From Desulfotignum sp. (GTDB lineage: Bacteria; Desulfobacterota; Desulfobacteria; Desulfobacterales; Desulfobacteraceae): 60,388 nucleotides of DNA. The notes beneath the pieces are model-generated. The model was not told where the DNA came from. It did not search any database and saw only the letters and a list, made by a program, of their open reading frames with translations. Where the stretch lies: NCBI GenBank assembly GCA_011390335.1, contig JAABSO010000026.1, positions 1-60,388 of the forward strand, in the 5' to 3' direction. The number at the start of each line of letters is the position of its first letter. Position 1 is the stretch's first letter. Made by a program: the position numbers and the translations under genes. Of this stretch, positions 11,013-20,833 are shown piece after piece.

Positions 11013-11038
11013 TCCAGGTAACCATTTGTCAACCTGGA
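11013..11038. repeat. 7-bp inverted repeat in the rodA-atp intergenic region
   Basis: TCCAGGT (11013-11019) and ACCTGGA (11032-11038) flank a 12-bp spacer. On the minus strand a TTGACA (11032-11027) lies inside this spacer, so a promoter may lie here, but no convincing -10 follows at 16-18 bp. Confidence 0.35.
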
Positions 11039-11115
11039 ATAAGAAATTATTTCCTGTCTTGAAAGGGCCGGGCCATGCCTGTATTTTCTTTAAAATCTCC
11101 GATATCACAGACAGG

Positions 11116-12225
11116 TTACGCTGTGGAAAATTTACGCATGCTGATATTGAGCAAAATCCCGAATCCCACCATGTTGGTGATAACAGATGATCCGCCGTAG
11201 GAAACAAGGGGCAGGGGCACCCCCACCACCGGCATCAATCCCATGACCATGCCGATATTGATAAAAATCTGCCAGAAAACCATGCTGGTTATACCGAATG
11301 CCAGAATCGATCCGAACATGTTCCGGCAATTGTAGGCAATGTTCAACCCCCAGAGCAGCAGCAGAAAATACAATACAAGCAGCACGGTACATCCTGCCAG
11401 CCCCCACTCCTCCGCCAGAACGGATAAAATAAAATCCGTATGCTGCTCAGGCAGAAAAGACAAGGCATTCTGGGTACCCTGCAAAAAGCCTTTCCCCGTT
11501 ATCATGCCTGATCCGATGGCTATTTTGGACTGGATGATATGATACCCTGTACCCAGCGGGTCACGACCCGGATCCAGAAAGGTCAGAATCCGCTCTTTCT
11601 GGTATTCCTTAAGCCCTGTAAACCATACCAGGGGTACAATACAAACCAGTATGGTCCCCAGAGTAAAAATCACCTTTTTTTCAACCTTCACAAACAGGGT
11701 GATGGAACCGGCTATAAGCAAAAGCAGCAGCCCCGTACCCAGATCCGGCTGGTTGACAATCAATGCAACAGGAACCGCACATAAAGCAGCAGGTTTGAGC
11801 AGATTTCTGAAATGCAGCCCTTCCGGTGAAACAGTGGTGGCATAAAGAGAAGCCAGACTGATGATCAAGGAGATTTTCATCAGTTCAGACGGCTGAATAT
11901 TTGCAAATCCCAGGGACAGCCAGCGCCTGGAGCCGCCCCCAGACTGACCGAAGAAATAAATGCTTACCAGAAGACCGACACACACCGCATAAATAACCAG
12001 ATTCAGCTTGTCCAGTTCCCGAAAATCGATGACCAGAATGCCCAGTATCACAACCAGGCCGGTTCCCATCCAGATTATCTGTTTTTTAAACAGATAGTGC
12101 AACCCGGATCCCTGCCACCCGGCACTGACCGCAGAATACAGAATCACCAGCCCGCAGGATCCGATAAGCAGTATCACTGCCAGAAATCCCCAGTCAAAAT
12201 GTTCTATAAGACGTCTGTCAAACAT
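11116..12225 (-). CDS. rodA: RodA, peptidoglycan glycosyltransferase (SEDS family)
   Basis: Polymerises glycan strands of the lateral wall with PBP2. 369 residues with about ten membrane segments. SEDS landmarks are visible: GGGSRRWLSLGFANIQPSE, LNQPDLGTGLLLL-like sequence (VNQPDLGTGLLLL), and the C-terminal MVMGLMPVVGVPLPLVSYGG. Last gene of the rod-shape operon, 9 bp after mrdA. Confidence 0.96.
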   Translation of the reverse strand: MFDRRLIEHFDWGFLAVILLIGSCGLVILYSAVSAGWQGSGLHYLFKKQIIWMGTGLVVILGILVIDFRELDKLNLVIYAVCVGLLVSIYFFGQSGGGSRRWLSLGFANIQPSELMKISLIISLASLYATTVSPEGLHFRNLLKPAALCAVPVALIVNQPDLGTGLLLLLIAGSITLFVKVEKKVIFTLGTILVCIVPLVWFTGLKEYQKERILTFLDPGRDPLGTGYHIIQSKIAIGSGMITGKGFLQGTQNALSFLPEQHTDFILSVLAEEWGLAGCTVLLVLYFLLLLWGLNIAYNCRNMFGSILAFGITSMVFWQIFINIGMVMGLMPVVGVPLPLVSYGGSSVITNMVGFGILLNISMRKFSTA

Positions 12226-12234
12226 GGGGGGGTC

Positions 12235-14100
12235 TTATCCTTCTTTGGGTGCTTGTTTTTTGGTTTCCGGCTCAGGCAGGCCCAGATACTTTTTCACCAT
12301 GGCACCTGCCACCGGTGCAGCTGCCGAAGAGCCGTGTTCACCATGTTCAATAATAACTGAAATGGCGATCACAGGATTCTGTGCCGGGGCATAACAGACA
12401 AACCAGGCATGGTCCTGAAATTTTTTTTCCAGGTTCTCGTTGTCGAATTTTTCACCGGTCTTTCTGGAAAATACCTGGGCCGTGCCTGTTTTGCCCGCCA
12501 TTTCAATGCCTTTGATACGGATTCCCCTGGCAGTGCCCCGATCCCCCTGAACCACATCAAAAAGACCTTTTTTGACAATATCCAGTGTTTCTTTTGCTGC
12601 CGGGATACCGCCGGTTATTTCCGGCTCTATTTTTTTAACCACATTGCCGTTACTGTCTGCAATATTTTTTACAATCCTGGGCCGGTACAAGGTGCCGCCA
12701 TTGGCAATGGCTGCCGTAAACACGGCCATCTGAAGGGGGGTTGTCAGGTTGAAGCCCTGGCCGATACTGATGGAAAGGGTTTCTCCTGCCTGCCATGGTT
12801 CCTGGAACCGCCTGCGTTTCCAGGAGGAGGTGGGAATCAGCCCGGGGCGTTCATGGGCCAGGGTTATGCCTGTAAGTCTTCCCAGACCGCACCCTTTGGC
12901 ATATTGGGCCAGGGCATCCACCCCCACCTTTTCTCCGGCCTGATAGAAAAACACATCACAGGACTGGGCAATTGCCGCCTCCACAGAAAGTTTTCCATGG
13001 CCATACCTGCTCCAGCAATGGTAGCGCCGATTGCCAAACACATAATACCCGGGGCAAAACGTGGTGGTATGCCTGTCAATGGCCTTTTCCTCCAGGGCAG
13101 CGATGGCGGTAAGGGTTTTATAGGTTGAGGCGGGGGGATATTCCCCCTGAATCGCTTTGTTGGTCATGGGATGGCCCGGGTTGTCCATGAGGAGGCGCCA
13201 TTTTTCAGTGGAAATACCGCCGATAAAATCGTTCTGGTCAAATGCGGGACTGCTGGCCATGACCAGCACATCACCGTTTGACGGATCGATTGCCACCACA
13301 GCCCCTTCCTTGTCTGTAAGCATATCTTCGGCCACCTGCTGCAAAGAAAGATCCAGTGTCAGGTAAAGATCATTTCCTGACACTGGCGCCACGGTTTTCA
13401 ACACCTTGACCACACGGCCGTTGACATCCACTTCCACCTGACGCCCGCCACGCCTGCCCTGCAAAAACGGCTCAAAACTTTTTTCCACCCCGTACCGACC
13501 AATGTTGTCACCGGATTTCACATGGGGATATTGGCCGCTTTCCAGTTCTTTTTTGTTCACCTGCCCCAGGTATCCCAGAAGATGGGAAGCAGTTTTGGGG
13601 TAAATATAATGGCGGGTGGGTTCAATTTCGATATGGATGCCGGGCAGATCAAATTTATGGGCCTCCACAACGGCCAGCTGGTCCCGGGAAATATCCTTTT
13701 TCAGTGTAACGGATTTATAAGAAGCTATATTACCGGCCTTCTGGATATTGTCCATGAGTTCTGCGTATGGTTCATGGATCAAAGAGGACAAAAGAGAAAC
13801 CGTATCCGGTACCGGTGCTGCATCTTCCAGCACAATCACCAGATCAAATGCCGGCCTGTTGTCCACCAGCAGTTTTTTGTTTCTGTCATAAATCAATCCC
13901 CTGGATTGCTTGACACTTTTGAGCCTTACACAATTGGTTTCAGACAGGCGCCTAAATTCTTCTCCCTTGATGAGCTGAAGATATACCAGACGCAGAAACA
14001 AAAGAATGAATACCACCAGAATACAGAGTGTGGCCGTCATTATCCGCTGTTTAATCCAGTCCCTGTCTGCGTTTTTATTCAGTTCATGCATGCTATTCAT
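12235..14100 (-). CDS. mrdA: Penicillin-binding protein 2 (transpeptidase)
   Basis: Cross-links lateral-wall peptidoglycan with RodA. 621 residues: a short cytoplasmic tail, one membrane anchor (ATLCILVVFILLFLRLVYLQ), a pedestal/dimerisation domain (about 60-240), and a transpeptidase domain with the three active-site motifs STYK, SCD (SxN position) and KTGT. Overlaps mreD by 8 bp. Confidence 0.97.
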   Translation of the reverse strand: MNSMHELNKNADRDWIKQRIMTATLCILVVFILLFLRLVYLQLIKGEEFRRLSETNCVRLKSVKQSRGLIYDRNKKLLVDNRPAFDLVIVLEDAAPVPDTVSLLSSLIHEPYAELMDNIQKAGNIASYKSVTLKKDISRDQLAVVEAHKFDLPGIHIEIEPTRHYIYPKTASHLLGYLGQVNKKELESGQYPHVKSGDNIGRYGVEKSFEPFLQGRRGGRQVEVDVNGRVVKVLKTVAPVSGNDLYLTLDLSLQQVAEDMLTDKEGAVVAIDPSNGDVLVMASSPAFDQNDFIGGISTEKWRLLMDNPGHPMTNKAIQGEYPPASTYKTLTAIAALEEKAIDRHTTTFCPGYYVFGNRRYHCWSRYGHGKLSVEAAIAQSCDVFFYQAGEKVGVDALAQYAKGCGLGRLTGITLAHERPGLIPTSSWKRRRFQEPWQAGETLSISIGQGFNLTTPLQMAVFTAAIANGGTLYRPRIVKNIADSNGNVVKKIEPEITGGIPAAKETLDIVKKGLFDVVQGDRGTARGIRIKGIEMAGKTGTAQVFSRKTGEKFDNENLEKKFQDHAWFVCYAPAQNPVIAISVIIEHGEHGSSAAAPVAGAMVKKYLGLPEPETKKQAPKEG

Positions 14101-14623
14101 TCTTTTTTTGTTCCCGGTTTTTTTTCAGCATGCGGACCATATGGCGCCAGTTTTCATAACATACGGAAATTATCCATACCCCGGGGGGAATCAGCACCGT
14201 CCCCCATATCACCTGTCTGATCATCAGGGTAAAATCCATCTGCCACACTGCACTCTCACCCTGTTGGATGAATACGGAAAACACGCCCAGTGCCTGCTGG
14301 ATAACAACCGACACCAAGCTGATGACCAGAATAAACAGGCTGCTTGTCTGAAAAACAAATTGTTTGACAAGCTGGACAATCAAAAAAATCCACAGATAGG
14401 AAAATATATAAAGGAAAAACGGTCCCCCTGAAAGGCTGTCCATGATCCCGCCGATGCATATAATGGCCATCACCACTGCATAGTGAGAAAAATTTAAGCT
14501 TAAAAACAATACCAGCATAATGGTCAGGTCAAAGCTCTGGGAAAACCAGGAAAAGCAGGGCAGAAGAACCGTTTGAAAAACAATGAAAAACAGGGTGATG
14601 ATAAAAAAATAAAACCCGTTCAT
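14093..14623 (-). CDS. mreD: Rod shape-determining protein MreD
   Basis: Small integral membrane component of the elongasome. 176 residues, five or six hydrophobic segments, with the family-like LSLNFSHYAVVMAIICIGG and GGPFFLYIFSY. Assigned from topology and its position between mreC and mrdA; MreD is poorly conserved. ATGA overlap with mreC. Confidence 0.88.
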   Translation of the reverse strand: MNGFYFFIITLFFIVFQTVLLPCFSWFSQSFDLTIMLVLFLSLNFSHYAVVMAIICIGGIMDSLSGGPFFLYIFSYLWIFLIVQLVKQFVFQTSSLFILVISLVSVVIQQALGVFSVFIQQGESAVWQMDFTLMIRQVIWGTVLIPPGVWIISVCYENWRHMVRMLKKNREQKKNE

Positions 14624-15426
14624 TTTTTGTACACCAGCACCTCTTCCAATTTATCAAAATCCACACTTGTCTGAATGGAGATATCCTGAAACAGCTGGGA
14701 ATGATCTTTTTGGACCGCCAGTATCCGGCCGATTCTCAATCCCTTGGGAAACACCTGATCCAGACCGGATGTCACGATCATTTCTCCGGGCTGGATCTCA
14801 TCTTTTCGCAGGGCATACACAAAAACACAGGTATCTTCATCGCTGCCCTTGACCATGCCCCGGGCCCGGCTTTCCTGTACCAGGGCATCCACGGCTGAAT
14901 TGCGGTCGGTTATGAGCAGCACCCGGGAAAAACCTGCGGAAACCGTAACAATCTGTCCCACAATTCCCTCAGACACAACAACAGGTGCTGTTTTTTCCAG
15001 ACCGTGCTCTTCTCCCTTATCGATCATAATGGTTTTGAACCAGGGGGATGGATCACGTGCAATAACCCGGGCCGCCACATAGGTGCCAGGCACGGAAGCT
15101 GTAAAAGCAACAAACTTTTTCAGCCTGTCATTCTCTTTTGCCAGCTCCTGATTCCGGTTTTTGATCTGCTGTGCTTCTGACAACTGTTTTTTCAAAACAG
15201 CATTTTCCTTTACCGCCTGCACGGTGGCAAAATAGGTTTCCCAGATGGCTGTGGTAAAGGAGATTGTTTTTTGAACAAGCAGCTGAAAAGGTGCTGTCAG
15301 GGTAATAAAAATTCTTTCCGGACCGCGCACCGGCAGGGTATGGCGGCTGGTCATGGTGATGACGACCAGATTAATTGCAACAAACAATGCCACACCTATG
15401 GCGATAAGCATTCTGCGTGAAAACAT
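14620..15426 (-). CDS. mreC: Rod shape-determining protein MreC
   Basis: Bitopic periplasmic scaffold that activates PBP2-RodA. 268 residues: an N-terminal membrane helix (about 5-25), a coiled coil (about 75-110), then the beta-barrel core with VIARDPSPWFKTIMIDKG and VTSGLDQVFPKGLRIGRI, both characteristic of MreC. Starts 4 bp after the mreB stop. Confidence 0.95.
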   Translation of the reverse strand: MFSRRMLIAIGVALFVAINLVVITMTSRHTLPVRGPERIFITLTAPFQLLVQKTISFTTAIWETYFATVQAVKENAVLKKQLSEAQQIKNRNQELAKENDRLKKFVAFTASVPGTYVAARVIARDPSPWFKTIMIDKGEEHGLEKTAPVVVSEGIVGQIVTVSAGFSRVLLITDRNSAVDALVQESRARGMVKGSDEDTCVFVYALRKDEIQPGEMIVTSGLDQVFPKGLRIGRILAVQKDHSQLFQDISIQTSVDFDKLEEVLVYKK

Positions 15427-15430
15427 GTAA

Positions 15431-16492
<1,062 letters not shown>

Positions 16493-16503
16493 TTAAAAAA
16501 ATA

Positions 16504-16509
16504 ATTATA
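16504..16509 (-). promoter_or_regulatory. -10 element upstream of mreB
   Basis: A perfect TATAAT on the minus strand 27 bp before the mreB ATG. No good -35 hexamer is found at 16-18 bp, so the promoter may be weak or need an activator. Confidence 0.4.
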
Positions 16510-16671
16510 GCCATCTATTTCAATAAATTGACATGTATACCTGAAATGGTAGTTGCTAACAAAATTGGCGGTTTTTTACAAGAACAAACTCTGATATCCT
16601 TATATAAATCTATTATTGACCCCTCACAAGTCCCAAAAAATGATCATCGCGTTATATATATCTATTTTTGT

Positions 16672-17760
16672 CTATATGATGCAGTCGACAATGCAATCAT
16701 GGATCGCGGGTCTGAATTTTCTGATTTTTTCATTGGACCGGCAGGGATGGACCCGGTTGGTCAACAGGATGACCATAAGCCCGGAAACAGGATCCATCCA
16801 GAAGGAGGTGCCGGTGAAACCCAGATGTCCCACAGTTTTGTGGGAAAAATACCGGCCGGAGGAAGAACCGGTCAAAGAAGGGGTATCAAACCCCGCAGCC
16901 ATTGTCTGGCCCGGATATTTTTTTACAAAAGCAGTCAGTATCCGGGGATCCAGAATTAGGGTGGGTTGCTGCCCAATCCCGTGCAGAATTTCCAGACAAA
17001 GCAGATGAATACACCTGGCATCTCCGAAAAGCCCTGCATGGCCCTGGACCCCACCGGCTGCCCAGGCATTTTCATCTTCCACCTCACCGGTGAGCACCCG
17101 GCCCCGCCAGGGGCAGTTCCAGGTAGATACCAGGCGGTTTCTGTCCTTTGGCACATCTTTTGTGCCCAGGTGGATGAAAAACAGATCCCTTATCTCCAGA
17201 GGGGTATAGACACGGTCCCGGACAAACTGGTCCAGGCCCTGTTGTGTCACCGTTTCAATCACACGGCACAGCAGCATGAACCCCAGGTCACTGTAAATCT
17301 GACAGGATCCCGGACTGTTTTCCAAGGGTTCTGCCAGAACTGCATCTATCAGGGCCTGGGCCGGATCTGCCCGATTTGCAATAATTGTATGAAACGCTCG
17401 GTGTGCCGGCAGTCCGGATGTATGGCGCAGCAGCATGTCCATGGTAATTTTCGCCTTGTCAGGACCAACCGCCCCGGGCAGCACCTCTTCCAGACAGGTA
17501 TGCAGACCCAGGCGGCCCTCCTGCACCAGCACCACCATGGCAGCAGCCGTGGCCAGGGGTTTGGTCAAAGACGCCAGATCAAACACCGCATCCTTTTGCA
17601 TTGGCCGTTTTTGCGTAAGATCAGCCAGGCCGAATGCCTCAAAAAAAAAGATATCGGCTCCCCTGGCACACAAGAGCACCCCGCCGGGAAACACACCATC
17701 TCTAACCCCTTGTGCCATCATATTGTATACAGGGTTACAATTCATTTTTGTTTCAGCCAT
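16672..17760 (-). CDS. Serine hydrolase, beta-lactamase / class C PBP-like family
   Basis: Predicted serine hydrolase of the beta-lactamase/D-alanyl-D-alanine carboxypeptidase fold. 362 residues. The nucleophile motif SLTK (in FDLASLTKPLATAAAMV), the YSD at the Tyr-x-Asn position, and the conserved HTSGLPAH are visible; no clear signal peptide. The start at 17760 overlaps ldcA by 19 bp and has AGGA upstream; an alternative ATG at 17745 overlaps the ldcA stop as ATGA. Coupling to an LD-carboxypeptidase suggests peptide trimming in muropeptide recycling. Substrate not known. Confidence 0.85.
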   Translation of the reverse strand: MAETKMNCNPVYNMMAQGVRDGVFPGGVLLCARGADIFFFEAFGLADLTQKRPMQKDAVFDLASLTKPLATAAAMVVLVQEGRLGLHTCLEEVLPGAVGPDKAKITMDMLLRHTSGLPAHRAFHTIIANRADPAQALIDAVLAEPLENSPGSCQIYSDLGFMLLCRVIETVTQQGLDQFVRDRVYTPLEIRDLFFIHLGTKDVPKDRNRLVSTWNCPWRGRVLTGEVEDENAWAAGGVQGHAGLFGDARCIHLLCLEILHGIGQQPTLILDPRILTAFVKKYPGQTMAAGFDTPSLTGSSSGRYFSHKTVGHLGFTGTSFWMDPVSGLMVILLTNRVHPCRSNEKIRKFRPAIHDCIVDCII

Positions 17761-18635
17761 TGCACAAATCCTGCATCTGCATCCAGAAGAACCTGCCACC
17801 CCATGGCCAGAGACAGGTTGGTTCTGCCATGGCCGGAGGCCAGGCCCATGAGGACCGGTATGTTGTATTCTGCAAATATGTCCTCAAAAATCTCGGGCAG
17901 GTATTCTTTCTGGTCACATTGACAAAACTCCCCGGTCACCACACCTGAAACCTGTGTGAACAATCCGGCCATCTTCATCTGGGAAAGCATCCGGTCAATT
18001 TTATATGCCGGTTCCCCCACATCTTCCAGAAACAACACAGTGCCGGAAAAATCCGGCGCAAACCGGGTGCCCAGAAGATGAACCAGAGTGGCCAGGTTTC
18101 CCCCGGCAAGCACCCCTTTGGCCTGGCCCGGCTTCAGGCATATTCCGTCATCCGCTGTAACACCTGTCAGGGTGCCTGTGACAGCTGCAAAAAAGGCATC
18201 CAGGGTAGGTGCATCAGGCACTGCCAGGGATACCAGATTGGGACCGTGCACCACGCCCAGACCTGCCTGCTGCATCACTGAGGTGAGCAGGGCTGTGGCA
18301 TCTGAAAATCCCACAAACAATTTGGGGTGGGTTTTGATCAGGTCCCAGTCCAGATGGGCCAGCATGCGCATGGCACCGAACCCGCCCCTGGCACAGATGA
18401 TTCCCTTAACATCAGGATCGGCAGCCAGCTGGTTGATCACCTCTGCCCGGCACAGGTCCTCACCTGCCAGGTACCGTTTTTTTTCATAGATTTGTTCCGG
18501 AATACGCACTGCAAACCCCAGCTGCTTTAAACTAGCAATCCCCTGATTCAGTCGGGATGGGTCAAACCCCGCGCACGGGGCTGCCACCCCTATGAGATCA
18601 CCTTTTTCAAGCCTGGGGAATATTTTGATTTTCAT
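17742..18635 (-). CDS. ldcA: LD-carboxypeptidase (peptidase family S66)
   Basis: Cytoplasmic enzyme that removes the terminal D-Ala from recycled tetrapeptides. 297 residues, the usual length. The N-terminal GVAAPCAGFDPSRL, the nucleophile region FVGFSDATALL (Ser in GFSD), and GVLAGGNLATLVHLLGT are family hallmarks. The Glu and His of the triad are expected in the second half (FLEDVGEPAYKIDRML and VTGEFCQCD regions). Followed in coupled fashion by a serine hydrolase. Confidence 0.93.
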   Translation of the reverse strand: MKIKIFPRLEKGDLIGVAAPCAGFDPSRLNQGIASLKQLGFAVRIPEQIYEKKRYLAGEDLCRAEVINQLAADPDVKGIICARGGFGAMRMLAHLDWDLIKTHPKLFVGFSDATALLTSVMQQAGLGVVHGPNLVSLAVPDAPTLDAFFAAVTGTLTGVTADDGICLKPGQAKGVLAGGNLATLVHLLGTRFAPDFSGTVLFLEDVGEPAYKIDRMLSQMKMAGLFTQVSGVVTGEFCQCDQKEYLPEIFEDIFAEYNIPVLMGLASGHGRTNLSLAMGWQVLLDADAGFVQWLKQK

Positions 18636-18686
18636 TGGGAGTTGGTATCCTCTGGTTTTTTAGCGTAGCACATATGGAATGATATT

Positions 18687-18715
18687 TTGACAAAATTTTA
18701 TAAAATTGCAATACT
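18687..18715 (+). promoter_or_regulatory. Sigma-70-type promoter of the U32 gene
   Basis: TTGACA (18687-18692), 17-bp spacer, AATACT (18710-18715). The first hexamer is perfect and the second matches four of six. The ATG follows 35 bp later with AAGGAAAAC as ribosome site. Confidence 0.6.
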
Positions 18716-18750
18716 GTAAGGCTGAATAATTACAATATACAAAGGAAAAC

Positions 18751-20727
18751 ATGACCCGGAAATTACCTGCCATCCTGGCCCCGGCCGGAGACAAAACTGC
18801 GTTTCTGGCTGCCGTAGCTGCCGGAGCAGATGCCATTTACTGTGGACTGAAAATGTTTTCAGCCCGCATGGAAGCACACAATTTCAGTATCGAAGACCTT
18901 TCCCGGCTGGGCCGCCTGGCCCGCGCAAGACAGATCAAAGTCTATATTGCTTTTAATACAACCCTCAAGGAAAATGAACAGGAAAAGGCGTTCCGGATAC
19001 TGACCAAGCTGTGCCGCCATGTGGTGTTTGATGCATTGATTGTCCAGGATCTGGCCATGATTCCCCTGGCCCGGCAGGCCGGGTTCACAGGCGATTTTCA
19101 TTTGTCCACCCTGGGCAACCTCACCTTTCCGGCCGGCCTGGAAACCGCGTCCAAAGCCGGATTCACCCGGGTGGTACTGCCCAGAGAATTCACCCTGGAT
19201 GAGATCAAAGAAATGGCTGCCCATGCACCGGAAAACATGGAACTGGAAGTATTTATCCATGGCGCGCTGTGCTACGCAGTATCGGGCCGGTGTTACTGGA
19301 GTTCCTGGTTCGGTGGAAAAAGTGCCCTGCGGGGGCGGTGTGTCCAGCCCTGCCGGCGCGTATATGAGCAGAAAGGAGAAAAAAAGCGGTATTTTTCCTG
19401 CCTGGATTTTTCCGCAGATGTGCTTGCCAAAGTGCTCAAAGATATTCCGGAAGTGACCACCTGGAAAATAGAGGGCCGTAAAAAAAGCCCCCACTATGTG
19501 TATTACACGGTCAAGGCATTTCAACTGCTCCGGGACCAGCCCTCCCGCAAAAAAGAAGCCCTGGCATACCTTGATTATGCGTTAGGAAGGCAGTTCACCC
19601 ACTATAACCTTTTGTCCCACAGGGTGCAAAATCCCCTTGACCACGATGATGCCACAGCATCCGGTTTGTTTGCAGGACGGGTGAAAAATCCGCCAGCCCC
19701 CTATTTTGTCACAAGAGAGGCATTGTTTCCAGGGGACCTGCTGCGCATAGGCAATGAAGAGGATGGTTTCCACGACATTCAGAATGTCACCAGGGCAGTG
19801 CCCAAAAAAGCAAAATTTTTTCTGGCAAAAACATCCCGGCACAAAGTGAAATCCGGCACCCCGGTGCATCTGATTGACCGCAGGGGCACAGCGCTTGCAC
19901 CATTGCTTCTGGATCTGGAATCACAGGTGGATGAAATGGCGCACACCAGCGTGCTGCCGGCAGGACAGGATTTTGATCCCCTCTTTTCCTCCGGGAAAAA
20001 GCAGCCTTCCAGACCCCAAAAGCACAGGATTTTTGATCTTCATGTATCACGGGGCAACACGGCAAAGATGACAAAGCCGGCAGAGTCGGCAGAGCCGGGC
20101 ATCTGGATCTCCGGCAGCCGCTATGGCGGCAGACCGCCCGGCAAAACCTGGCTGTGGCTGGATCCGCTTTTATTTGTGGAAGATGCATCCCTGTGCCAGG
20201 GATATATCACTGCAGCGATAAAAAAAGGCGCAAGAAACTTTGTTCTCAATGCCATCTGGCAGATCAGCCTGTTTGCCCACCCGGAACAGCTGAACCTGTG
20301 GGCAGGCCCTTTTTGCAATATCACCAATGCCACAGCCGTGCATCAGCTGCAGCAGTACGGGTTTTCCGGTGCCATTGTTTCACCGGAACTGGACAAGGAC
20401 ACCTTTTTGTCTCTGCCAGGGGCATCTGTTCTGCCCCTGGGTGTTGTAATCCACGCAAACTGGCCCCTGGCTGTGTCCAGGATCATCTCCCCGGATCTGT
20501 CTGTGAAAACTATGTTCCAGAGCCCCAAAAAAGAGGGGGCCTGGATTTCTCGGTCCAATGACAATTTTTATGTGTTTCCCAACTGGTGCCTGGATTTGAC
20601 CGCCCATCGCAGTATGCTGGAAAAAGCAGGCTACACCTGTTTTGTCACCCTTCAGGAACCTGTTCCCAAGGGGATTAAGATGAAAGACCGCCCCGGGTTG
20701 TGGAACTGGCATCTGAAGTTGTTATAA
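18751..20727 (+). CDS. U32 family protein (RlhA/TrhP-like)
   Basis: Member of the U32 'peptidase' family, of which several are now known to be prephenate-dependent RNA hydroxylases rather than proteases. 658 residues, close to the length of E. coli RlhA (23S rRNA C2501 hydroxylation). The N-terminal TIM-like domain starts ILAPAGDKTAFLAAVAAGAD; the family signature HGALCYAVSGRCYWSSWFGG with RGRCVQPCRR carries the four cysteines expected to bind an Fe-S cluster; WKIEGRKKS follows. Monocistronic, divergent from ldcA. RNA target versus protease role cannot be settled from sequence. Confidence 0.85.
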   Translation: MTRKLPAILAPAGDKTAFLAAVAAGADAIYCGLKMFSARMEAHNFSIEDLSRLGRLARARQIKVYIAFNTTLKENEQEKAFRILTKLCRHVVFDALIVQDLAMIPLARQAGFTGDFHLSTLGNLTFPAGLETASKAGFTRVVLPREFTLDEIKEMAAHAPENMELEVFIHGALCYAVSGRCYWSSWFGGKSALRGRCVQPCRRVYEQKGEKKRYFSCLDFSADVLAKVLKDIPEVTTWKIEGRKKSPHYVYYTVKAFQLLRDQPSRKKEALAYLDYALGRQFTHYNLLSHRVQNPLDHDDATASGLFAGRVKNPPAPYFVTREALFPGDLLRIGNEEDGFHDIQNVTRAVPKKAKFFLAKTSRHKVKSGTPVHLIDRRGTALAPLLLDLESQVDEMAHTSVLPAGQDFDPLFSSGKKQPSRPQKHRIFDLHVSRGNTAKMTKPAESAEPGIWISGSRYGGRPPGKTWLWLDPLLFVEDASLCQGYITAAIKKGARNFVLNAIWQISLFAHPEQLNLWAGPFCNITNATAVHQLQQYGFSGAIVSPELDKDTFLSLPGASVLPLGVVIHANWPLAVSRIISPDLSVKTMFQSPKKEGAWISRSNDNFYVFPNWCLDLTAHRSMLEKAGYTCFVTLQEPVPKGIKMKDRPGLWNWHLKLL

Positions 20728-20833
20728 AAAAAATCAAATCAATGTAAGACTATCCAATATTGGTTGTAAAGGGTCATGACCTCGTTTTCCATCGTTTTCC
20801 AGAATCCATACACAAAAATTTGATCAACTTGTG

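Noticed and set aside
12409..13128. 239-codon plus-strand frame inside mrdA
   Set aside because: Opposite the transpeptidase domain whose three active-site motifs are intact.
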